Shown piece after piece: positions 17,834 to 25,106 of a DNA stretch of 64,000 nt. Position 1 is the first letter of the stretch. Each line of letters opens with the position of its first letter. The notes beneath the pieces were generated by a model, which worked only from the letters and a program-made list of their open reading frames with translations, was not told the origin of the DNA and searched no databases. The stretch covers positions 496,001 through 560,000 of the forward strand of contig NZ_LT629696.1 of the NCBI RefSeq assembly GCF_900100265.1, given 5' to 3'. The stretch comes from Leifsonia sp. 466MF. GTDB taxonomy: Bacteria > Actinomycetota > Actinomycetes > Actinomycetales > Microbacteriaceae. The translations under genes were made by a program, and so were the position numbers.

Positions 17834-18799
17834 ATGACCAGCCAGACAAAGGGCGTCACACTCGACTCCGCACACCCGACCGGGGCTGGCGATCTCGGCC
17901 GGGCGGTGCGCCGCAGTAGGCGCGCGCAGAAGCAGGCCACCGGTCGTCGTTCGGCGACCTGGTGGTGGGCCGCGCCGGCTGTCGTCCTGACCATCGGCGT
18001 CCAGTACTTGGGTGTCGGAGCGGGGTCGGTGTTCGCGTTCACCGACTGGAGCGGTCTCGGCGCCTTCAATTTCGTCGGATTCGACAACTTCGCGGGCGCC
18101 TTCAGGTCTCCCGAGACAGTTCAAGCTCTCTGGAACACGCTGCTGCTGGCCGTCTGCTTCGTCGTCCTCACGAACGTGTTCGGTCTGGGACTGGCGTTGG
18201 CGCTCAATCGCACGTTGAAGAGCCGATACGTCCTTCGCGTACTGATCTTCTTGCCGGTCGTGCTCAGCCCACTCGGCGTTGCGTACGTGTGGAAGTTCAT
18301 CTTCCAGCCGAACGGCCCACTCAACGAGGTGCTCCGAGCGGTAGGTCGGGACTCGTGGGCGGTGGCCTGGCTCGGCGATCCCCATACGGCGATCTGGACC
18401 ATCGTCGTCGTGGTGGTGTGGCAGAACATCGGCCTGACGATGGTGATCTACCTGGCCGGTCTGGCCACAGTGCCCGCGGAGCTGGAAGAGGCCGCTGCGG
18501 TCGACGGAGCCTCGGCGTGGGCCCGATTCCGTCGGATCGTCCTGCCGCTTCTTCGGCCGACGGTCGTCATAGCGTCGGCCCTCACACTGATTCAGGGTCT
18601 GCGGATCTTCGACCAGGTGCTGGCGCTGACCGGGGGCGGCCCATTCAACTCGACCCAGACGCTCGCGACCCTCGTCTACAAGGAGACCTTCGTCAACGGG
18701 AGGTTCGGCTACGGGTCGGCCCTGTCGCTGATCCTGACCCTTTTGATCGTCGTGGCAGCGGTGCTCCAGGTCACCCTGCTGCGTCAACGAGAGGACTGA
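17834..18799 (+). CDS. ABC sugar permease, MalF type
   Basis: 321 residues from ATG 17834; in-frame ATGs at 17777 and 17810 would lengthen it and no ribosome site decides. Six transmembrane helices (for example WWWAAPAVVLTIGVQYLGV and LLLAVCFVVLTNVFGLGLAL) and the cytoplasmic EAA loop EEAAAVDGASAWARFRRIV that docks the ATPase. Partner of the next permease and of the upstream lipoprotein. No ATP-binding subunit is encoded nearby, so a shared MsiK-type ATPase encoded elsewhere is expected, as is common for actinobacterial sugar importers. Confidence 0.87.
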   Translation: MTSQTKGVTLDSAHPTGAGDLGRAVRRSRRAQKQATGRRSATWWWAAPAVVLTIGVQYLGVGAGSVFAFTDWSGLGAFNFVGFDNFAGAFRSPETVQALWNTLLLAVCFVVLTNVFGLGLALALNRTLKSRYVLRVLIFLPVVLSPLGVAYVWKFIFQPNGPLNEVLRAVGRDSWAVAWLGDPHTAIWTIVVVVVWQNIGLTMVIYLAGLATVPAELEEAAAVDGASAWARFRRIVLPLLRPTVVIASALTLIQGLRIFDQVLALTGGGPFNSTQTLATLVYKETFVNGRFGYGSALSLILTLLIVVAAVLQVTLLRQRED

Positions 18800-18801
18800 C
18801 C

Positions 18802-19638
18802 ATGCATCGCTATGGGAGCCGCGGGTTCGCACTGGAGATCGTCACGATCATTGTCGCCATGGTGCTGATGATCCCGTTCTATTTCCTCCTCAACGTTTCG
18901 TTCAAAGGCAATTCCGACGCCTTCCTGTCGTCGGCGATCGCCCTGCCTCGCGCGCCGAGCGTGTCCGCATTCGGCGACGCGTGGGCGGGTTCCGCGACCG
19001 GGAGCATCCCCGGAGGACTGATCAGCAGCGTGATCGTGACGGCAGGCAGTCTCATCGTGCTCATCGCCTTCGGATCCATCGCGGCCTATACGATGGCTCG
19101 CCTGCCCGGCCGGCTGAGCAACACCCTGTACATCCTGTTCCTGGTCGGCATCATCCTTCCGTTTCAATTGGGGATGGTGCCGGTCTACGTCGTCCTGCGC
19201 ACGGTGGGTCTTGTCGGGAGTCCTTTCGGGTTGATCGTGTTGTACAGCGGACTTCTCATGCCCCTGGTCGTCTTCCTCTACACCGGATTCGCGCGGTCCC
19301 TCCCTCGTGAATACGAAGAGGCGGCGCAGATGGACGGCTCCTCACGACTCCAGACCTTCCTTCGCATCATCTTTCCGCTGCTCGCCCCCGCCACCGGAAC
19401 CGTGGCGATCCTCGCGGGTCTCATCATCTGGAACGACTTCTTCACGCAGTTGATCTTCCTCTCGGGGTCAGCGAACGCCACACTTCCCGTCGTCATCTAT
19501 GGATTCGTCGGTGCCAACGTGTCGACGTGGAACGTCATCTTCGCGGGGATCATCGTGTCGATGATCCCTGTGCTGGTGTTCTACGTCTTCGCGCAGCGCA
19601 AGTTCATCCAGGGCTTCGCCGGGGGCATCAAGAGCTGA
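18802..19638 (+). CDS. ABC sugar permease, MalG type
   Basis: 278 residues, start 3 nt after the previous stop. Six hydrophobic segments with EAA loop EYEEAAQMDGSSRLQTFLRII and a typical C-terminus RKFIQGFAGGIKS. The second inner-membrane half of the importer at the end of the C-glycoside operon. The next gene lies on the other strand 212 bp away, and the gap holds no convincing gene. Confidence 0.88.
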   Translation: MHRYGSRGFALEIVTIIVAMVLMIPFYFLLNVSFKGNSDAFLSSAIALPRAPSVSAFGDAWAGSATGSIPGGLISSVIVTAGSLIVLIAFGSIAAYTMARLPGRLSNTLYILFLVGIILPFQLGMVPVYVVLRTVGLVGSPFGLIVLYSGLLMPLVVFLYTGFARSLPREYEEAAQMDGSSRLQTFLRIIFPLLAPATGTVAILAGLIIWNDFFTQLIFLSGSANATLPVVIYGFVGANVSTWNVIFAGIIVSMIPVLVFYVFAQRKFIQGFAGGIKS

Positions 19639-19850
19639 CGAGCCCACACGATTGCACCTTCTCTTCGCTGTTCTGCCACGCCTCTTGTGCCCGAGTTCGC
19701 CAGACATCGATTGCCCCGCACTTGCGGTGCGTGACGTCATCAAGGTCCTTGTTGAAGAGAAGCAACCCAAAGGGCGAGAGCGACTCCAGGTGATCTCAAT
19801 GGCGGCGTTTCAATCACTGAGCGCGAAGGTAGTGCGTCAGTGGAGCTCCG

Positions 19851-20876
19851 CTATCGGCGGTCCGCCACCGATTCGCGACTGATGAACAGGGTGGGCAGCG
19901 ACGGTGCATGCTCTTCGTCGCGTTCTTGGATCTCCACGAGGAGTCGGTGCGTGCCCGCCTCGCCCAGTTCACGCAGAGGGCTCTTGATGGTGCTCAGAGC
20001 AGGAGTGGGAAGGTCCGCTCCGAAAATGTCGTCGAAGCCGATGATGCTGAGCTCGCGCGGTACCTCGACGCCGTGCTCGCGCGCTGCCCGCAGTAAGCCC
20101 AGCGCCACGAGGTCGTTGTATGCGATGACGGCGCTCACGTCGGCGGCGAGCACACGAGGAAGCGCCTCTGCTCCGCCCTCCCGGGTGGGGGCCGTCGAGG
20201 CGATCTCCACGATCGACATGTCGCGCTCGACGGCGTACGCGAAGAGGGTGCGCCATCGCACGTCGTTCATCCAGGATGCGTCGGGCCCGGAGAGGTAGGC
20301 GATGCGGCGGTGCCCGAACTCCTGGAGCTGGTCGAGGGCGGCACCGATACCGGGACGCGGGTCCGGGATCACCGAGGTCACGCCTGGCACCAGCCGGTTG
20401 GCGATGATGACCGGTTTGATGGAGGCCAGGGCGGTGATCTGATCGTCGGTCAGGCGCGAGGCGACGAGGAACAGTCCATCGACGGAGGTCTGCAGTCGCT
20501 CGGCCGTCGCGAGCTCCAGTTCCGGCGACTCCTGCGACTCGGCGAACACGAGCGTCAGACCGTTCGCGGTGGCGACGCGCTCGGCGCCCCGGACGACGTC
20601 GAAATACACCGGGTTGGTGATGTCCGACACCAGCAGGGCGAGGGTCCCGGTTTTGCCGGTGGGCAGGGCTCGCGCCATCGGATTGATTCGGTATCCGAGC
20701 TCGTCGGCGGCGTCGCGGATACGGCGTTCGGTGGCTTCCTTGAGTCGTCCCGGCTTGTTCAGCGCGCGGGATACGGTCGAGGGGCTCACGCCGGTGGCCT
20801 TTGCGATGTCGTAGATGGTCGCCGGCGGCTTGCGGACGCTTATGCGGACCGGCACCGATGCCTCAGTTTCGCTCAC
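19851..20876 (-). CDS. LacI-family transcriptional regulator of the uronate/glycoside genes
   Basis: 341 residues from the GTG at 20876, preceded by AGAGGGAG; an upstream ATG (20903) lacks a ribosome site. Helix-turn-helix at residues about 20-45 (IYDIAKATGVSPSTVSRALN), then a periplasmic-binding-protein-like effector domain ending in FISRESVADRR. Divergent from uxaC. Operator-like sites of the same type lie in front of this gene, in front of uxaC, and between GH78 and uidA, which suggests it autoregulates and controls the whole uronate/glycoside set. The inducer is unknown; a uronate or mannonate intermediate would be logical. Confidence 0.9.
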   Translation of the reverse strand: MSETEASVPVRISVRKPPATIYDIAKATGVSPSTVSRALNKPGRLKEATERRIRDAADELGYRINPMARALPTGKTGTLALLVSDITNPVYFDVVRGAERVATANGLTLVFAESQESPELELATAERLQTSVDGLFLVASRLTDDQITALASIKPVIIANRLVPGVTSVIPDPRPGIGAALDQLQEFGHRRIAYLSGPDASWMNDVRWRTLFAYAVERDMSIVEIASTAPTREGGAEALPRVLAADVSAVIAYNDLVALGLLRAAREHGVEVPRELSIIGFDDIFGADLPTPALSTIKSPLRELGEAGTHRLLVEIQERDEEHAPSLPTLFISRESVADRR

Positions 20877-20907
20877 GGGGCTCCCTCTACGATACGACGT
20901 CATTGTT

Positions 20908-20923
20908 CCGGCAAGCGGTTGGC
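20908..20923. promoter_or_regulatory. LacI-type operator upstream of the LacI gene
   Basis: CCGGCAAGCGGTTGGC is an imperfect palindrome with the central CG of LacI-family sites. On the opposite strand it reads GCCAACCGCTTGCC, sharing the CGCTTGCC half with the site between GH78 and uidA. It lies 32 bp upstream of the regulator start, consistent with autoregulation. Confidence 0.55.
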
Positions 20924-21010
20924 ACAGTCTAGCGGAAATGTAACGCTGGAGGCCTCGGTGCGCCCCCCGATGCCGTTTGGTCAGCGCAGGCAGTGGTGTA
21001 CGAGCCGATT

Positions 21011-21049
21011 CGGCAATCGGTTGACAAAAATCCGTTAGCGCGGTGAAAT
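21011..21049 (+). promoter_or_regulatory. uxaC promoter with overlapping LacI operator
   Basis: Operator CGGCAATCGGTTGACA (21011-21026) overlaps a consensus -35 TTGACA (21021-21026). A 17-nt spacer leads to a weak -10 TGAAAT (21044-21049). Transcription would begin about 7 nt later, at or next to the uxaC ATG at 21056, which has no Shine-Dalgarno, so the transcript may be leaderless. Repressor bound here would cover the -35. Confidence 0.5.
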
Positions 21050-21055
21050 GGGCCA

Positions 21056-22444
21056 ATGCACCCGCCGCAACGTCGCGACCCCGATCGCCTTCTTCCCGCA
21101 GATCCGCGTACCCGGGACATTGCGCGCGACCTTTATCTGCGCGTGGCGAATGCTCCGGTCGTCTCGCCGCATGGTCACGTCCCGGTCGAATGGCTGGCGG
21201 AGGGTCAGCGGTTCCGCGACCCGGCCGACCTCCTCGTCACATACGACCACTACGTGACGCGCTTGCTCCACGCGGGAGGTGTCGATCTGGAACAGCTCGG
21301 CGTCGCTGGCGGCGCCGACCCGCGGGCGGTGTGGCGGCTGCTCGCTGAGAAGTGGCACCTCTTCGCCGGTACCGCCTCCGGCTACTGGCTGGAGGAGGCA
21401 CTGAGTTCGGTGCTGGGGGTGGACCGCGAACTCAGCCCGGCGAACGCGGACGCGATCTATGATCAGATTTCCGGCCGTCTCGCGGAGTCCGATTTCACCC
21501 CGCGGGCCCTGTTCGAACGATTCGGCATCGAGGTGCTCGCCACGACGGACGACCCGTTCGCCGAGCTCGCACAGCACGACGCGCTACGGGATTCGGGGCT
21601 CCGGGTCGTGCCGACGTTCCGGCCTGACAAGTACCTTGACCCTGACGCGGGTGGATTCGCCGAGAACGTCGACCGTCTTCTGGCGGTCGCGGGACAACCC
21701 GCGACGTTCGCCGGCTATCTGGCGGCGCTGGAGGGACGTCGTCGCCACTTCATCGATCACGGCGCGGTGTCCGCCGACCACGGTGTCGAGGATCCCCTCG
21801 CGCTGGACCTGCCGCCCGACGACGCCCAGCGGCTGTTCGCGGAGGTCATCGCGGGGACGGCGGGCGCCGACGGAAGGCGTGCATTCCGGGCCCACATGCT
21901 GTTTCAGATGGCCCGCATGAGCGTGGACGACGGACTCGTGATGACCGTTCACGCCGGGGTTCTGCGTAATCACCACACCGAGACGTTCGAGCGCTTCGGT
22001 CCGGATACCGGCCACGACATCCCGGTGCGCACCGACTTCGTCCGTGGCCTCCGGCCGCTCCTGCAGCGGTTCGGGAACGCCGACGGGTTTCATCTGGTGC
22101 TCTTCGCCGTCGATGAGACGGTGTACTCGCGGGAGCTCGCCCCCTTGGCGGCCTTCTACCGGAGCGTGTACATCGGGGCGCCGTGGTGGTTCCTGGACGC
22201 GCCGGACGCGATCGGCCGGTTCCGGTCCGCGGTGACGGAGACCGCGGGGTTCTACCGCGGCTCTGGATTCATCGACGACACCCGTGCCTTCCTCTCCATC
22301 CCGGCACGTCACGACACGGCACGGCGCGCGGATGCCGCCTTCCTCGCGCGCTACGTCGCCGAGGGCCGGATCGCCCTGGGGGTCGCCGAGAGGATTGCCG
22401 ACGACCTGGTCGGACCGTTGCCGAAGAGGGTCTTCAAACTGTGA
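21056..22444 (+). CDS. uxaC: Glucuronate isomerase
   Basis: 462 residues, normal for the family. Recognised by the N-terminal VVSPHGHVPVEW metal-ligand segment, the GTASGYWLEEALSSVLGV region, the TTDDPFAEL segment and the late VHAGVLRNHHTETF and GAPWWFLDAP blocks. Converts D-glucuronate to D-fructuronate, or D-galacturonate to D-tagaturonate, the first step of uronate catabolism. First gene of a tight operon uxaC-uxuB-GH1; the stop overlaps the GTG of uxuB (GTGA). It probably handles glucuronate released by the beta-glucuronidase encoded 6 kb downstream. Confidence 0.93.
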   Translation: MHPPQRRDPDRLLPADPRTRDIARDLYLRVANAPVVSPHGHVPVEWLAEGQRFRDPADLLVTYDHYVTRLLHAGGVDLEQLGVAGGADPRAVWRLLAEKWHLFAGTASGYWLEEALSSVLGVDRELSPANADAIYDQISGRLAESDFTPRALFERFGIEVLATTDDPFAELAQHDALRDSGLRVVPTFRPDKYLDPDAGGFAENVDRLLAVAGQPATFAGYLAALEGRRRHFIDHGAVSADHGVEDPLALDLPPDDAQRLFAEVIAGTAGADGRRAFRAHMLFQMARMSVDDGLVMTVHAGVLRNHHTETFERFGPDTGHDIPVRTDFVRGLRPLLQRFGNADGFHLVLFAVDETVYSRELAPLAAFYRSVYIGAPWWFLDAPDAIGRFRSAVTETAGFYRGSGFIDDTRAFLSIPARHDTARRADAAFLARYVAEGRIALGVAERIADDLVGPLPKRVFKL

Positions 22445-23826
22445 CTGCCGCATCTGCCGCCCCGCGTCTCACGCACCACGCGCTACCGCACCCCGAGAGA
22501 ACTCCACCGGTCCGGATCGTGCACCTCGGGCTCGGTGCCTTCCATCGCTCCCACCAGGCCTGGTACACCGCGCACGCCGCGGACGCCGACCAGTGGGGGA
22601 TCGCGGCGTTCACGGGGCGACGGCCGGGTGCGGCAGAACTCCTCGCCGCGCAGGGGTGCGTCTACACGCTGGTCGAGCGCGGCCCAGAGGATGACCGGTT
22701 CGAGCTCATCGGGAGCATCGTGGAAGCGTCAGCCGGCGACGACGTCCCCGGCTTCGTCGCCACCTTCGCGTCTCCGCAGGTCGCCATCGTCACGCTGACC
22801 ATCACGGAAGCGGGATACCGGGTGGATGCCACCGGTGCACTGGATCTGGATGATCCCGATGTCCACTCGGATATCGCGCTTCTCCGCGACATGCTCGAGA
22901 CGCACGAACTCCGTGCGGCGGGCGCCGGGGCAGGACCGCGAACGGTTCTCGGCCGCCTGCTGCTCGGACTGCATCATCGCCGGCTGGCGGATGCGCCGCC
23001 GATCGCCATCGTGCCCTGCGACAACCTGCCCGAGAACGGGCCCCTGATCCGTCGCGCCCTCGGCCGGCTGGCGCAGGAAGTCGACCCCACGCTGGCGGAC
23101 TGGCTCCCGCTCGGAACGTCGTTCGTGTCCACGTCGGTCGACCGCATCACGCCCCGCCTCGGTCCGGACGACCGGACGCTGGTCGCCACGGCCACGGGCT
23201 GGTTCGATGAGACGCCCGTTGTGACCGAACCGTTCGCCGACTGGGTGCTGGCGGGCGACTTCCCGTCCGGCCGCCCGCAGTGGGAGACCGCTGGCGCCCG
23301 CTTCGTGGACGACATCACCCCGTGGGAGGCGCGGAAACTCTGGATGCTGAACGGCGCCCACACACTGCTCGCGTCGTCCGGCCGGTTGCGCGGGCACGCG
23401 ACTGTTGCAGAGGCGTTTACGGACCCGGTCTGCCGCGCCCAAGTCGACGAGTTGTGGGAGGAGGCTGCGCGAAACCTTCCGAGCGTCGAGACCATCGAGT
23501 ACCGGCAGGCCCTCGCGGAGCGGTTCGCGAACCCGCGGATCGTCCACCAACTCGACCAGATCGCCGAAGGGTCCCGCACCAAACTGCGGCTCCGCATCGT
23601 GCCGGTTGCCCTGGCGGAGCGGGAAGCAGGTCACAGCGCCGTCGGCGCCGCAACCGCCATCGCCGCATGGACCCTTCGGGAGGCGGCCAGCGCCGACCTG
23701 CTCTCGACCGTTCGTGAGCTCGCTCCCGAACTCGCGGAGGACGAGGAATTCGTGAAGACCATCCACGACATCCGGTCGGCCATCGAGGCCGCCTGGGCAC
23801 CCGAGAAAGTAGGAACGAATCGATGA
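22441..23826 (+). CDS. uxuB: Mannitol dehydrogenase-family oxidoreductase, fructuronate reductase
   Basis: 461 residues, GTG start inside the uxaC stop. Long-chain mannitol dehydrogenase family: N-terminal Rossmann motif IVHLGLGAFHRSHQ, substrate-site segment SVDRITPR and the typical KLWMLNGAHTLLA block with catalytic lysine. With UxaC upstream and a mannonate dehydratase in the regulon, it is most likely D-fructuronate reductase (fructuronate plus NADH to D-mannonate). Tagaturonate reductase (UxaB) is the alternative. No altronate dehydratase is present, which favours the glucuronate branch. Stop overlaps the GH1 gene start by 4 bp. Confidence 0.88.
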   Translation: MTAASAAPRLTHHALPHPERTPPVRIVHLGLGAFHRSHQAWYTAHAADADQWGIAAFTGRRPGAAELLAAQGCVYTLVERGPEDDRFELIGSIVEASAGDDVPGFVATFASPQVAIVTLTITEAGYRVDATGALDLDDPDVHSDIALLRDMLETHELRAAGAGAGPRTVLGRLLLGLHHRRLADAPPIAIVPCDNLPENGPLIRRALGRLAQEVDPTLADWLPLGTSFVSTSVDRITPRLGPDDRTLVATATGWFDETPVVTEPFADWVLAGDFPSGRPQWETAGARFVDDITPWEARKLWMLNGAHTLLASSGRLRGHATVAEAFTDPVCRAQVDELWEEAARNLPSVETIEYRQALAERFANPRIVHQLDQIAEGSRTKLRLRIVPVALAEREAGHSAVGAATAIAAWTLREAASADLLSTVRELAPELAEDEEFVKTIHDIRSAIEAAWAPEKVGTNR

Positions 23827-25043
23827 CGACCTTCCCTGACGGCTTCCTCTGGGGCGCCTCCACCGCGCCGCACCAGATCGAGGGCAACAACCTCAACAGC
23901 GACTTCTGGGCCAACGAGGGCCGCGTCCCGGGCATGGAGCGCAGCGGCGACGCGTGCGACAGCTATCACCGCTACCGCGAAGACATGCAGCTTCTCGCCG
24001 ACGCGGGATTGAACAGCTACCGCTTCGGCATCGAGTGGGCGCGGATCGAGCCCGAGCCAGGCCTGATCTCGCGTGCCGAGCTGGCGCACTACCGCCGGAT
24101 GATCGATACGGCGAACGAGCTGGGCATCACGCCGTTCGTCACCTTGCACCACTTCACGAATCCGCGGTGGTTCGCCGAGCAGGGCGGCTGGACCGCGCCG
24201 GGAGCGATCGACCGATTCCGCTCTTACGTCGAGACGGCGACGACCATCCTTGACGGCGTGGAATGGGTGGCCACCATGAACGAGCCCAACATGCTCGCGA
24301 TGATGACCGGTATGGCTGTCTTGATGCAGCAGGCGCAGGAGAACGGCGAAGGGTGGCAGAGCCCGACCGTCGACACGGACGGGCCGCGCCCGGCCCTGCC
24401 GGCTCCCAGTCCGGAGATCGGACGGATCTTCGTGGAGGCGCACCACGCCGTCCGTGACATCGTCCGGGAACGCACCGGAGCGAACGTCGGCTGGACGGTC
24501 GCGAACCGGGCGTTCGAGACCCGGCCGGGCGGCGGGGAGAAGCGCCGCGAGCTCGAGTACATCTGGGAGGACCTCTACCTCGAGGGCTCGCGGGGCGACG
24601 ACTTCGTGGGCGTGCAGTCGTACTCGGCGCAGTGGGTGAACGCGGACGGCATCGAGCCGCACCCGCAGCATCCCGACAACACGCTGGTGGGCACCGCTTA
24701 CCGGCCGGACGCGCTCGGGATCGCGGTGCGGCACACAGCCGAGGTCACGGGTGGGGTGCCGATCGTCGTCACTGAGAACGGCATCGCGACGCACGATGAC
24801 TCTCGCCGTATCGCGTACACGGACGAAGCCCTCCACCATCTCGGTGCGGCGATGGCGGACGGGGTGGATGTGCAGGGTTATCTGCACTGGTCGCTGCTCG
24901 ACAACTACGAGTGGGGCCACTGGGAGCCGACGTTCGGCTTGATCCAAGTGGACCGCGAGACCTTCGTGCGCACGCCGAAGCCGAGCTTGGGCTGGCTGGG
25001 CGATGTGGCGCGCCGGAACGGGCGGGTGGAACGCGCCGCCTGA
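23823..25043 (+). CDS. Glycoside hydrolase family 1 beta-glycosidase
   Basis: 406 residues, slightly short for GH1 (about 440-480). Acid/base E154 in TMNEPN and nucleophile E319 in VVTENG, plus the N-terminal FLWGASTAPHQIEG block and the WSLLDNYEWGHW block. Retaining beta-glucosidase, beta-galactosidase or 6-phospho-glycosidase class; no signal peptide, so it acts on imported glycosides. Third gene of the uxaC operon, ending at a strong bidirectional terminator. Given the neighbours, plant O-glucosides are likely substrates; this is inference. Confidence 0.88.
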   Translation: MTTFPDGFLWGASTAPHQIEGNNLNSDFWANEGRVPGMERSGDACDSYHRYREDMQLLADAGLNSYRFGIEWARIEPEPGLISRAELAHYRRMIDTANELGITPFVTLHHFTNPRWFAEQGGWTAPGAIDRFRSYVETATTILDGVEWVATMNEPNMLAMMTGMAVLMQQAQENGEGWQSPTVDTDGPRPALPAPSPEIGRIFVEAHHAVRDIVRERTGANVGWTVANRAFETRPGGGEKRRELEYIWEDLYLEGSRGDDFVGVQSYSAQWVNADGIEPHPQHPDNTLVGTAYRPDALGIAVRHTAEVTGGVPIVVTENGIATHDDSRRIAYTDEALHHLGAAMADGVDVQGYLHWSLLDNYEWGHWEPTFGLIQVDRETFVRTPKPSLGWLGDVARRNGRVERAA

Positions 25044-25055
25044 CAGACGGAAACG

Positions 25056-25094
25056 GAAGAGGGCGCCGGCGGATCCACCGCCGGCGCCCTCTTC
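25056..25094. terminator. Strong bidirectional hairpin terminator
   Basis: A perfect 17-bp stem with a 5-nt loop (loop ATCCA at 25073-25077) between the convergent GH1 and GH78 genes. The stem flanks GCGCCGGCGG with GAAGAGG/CCTCTTC, giving a T/C-rich 3' tail on both strands. It fits a shared terminator for both operons. Confidence 0.85.
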
Positions 25095-25106
25095 TCTGTG
25101 TGCCGG

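Noticed and set aside
19652..19882. 76-residue plus-strand frame downstream of the MalG-type permease
   Set aside because: No motif or good ribosome site, and the end overlaps the LacI gene on the other strand. It has some coding-like residues and could be a relic, but support is too weak.
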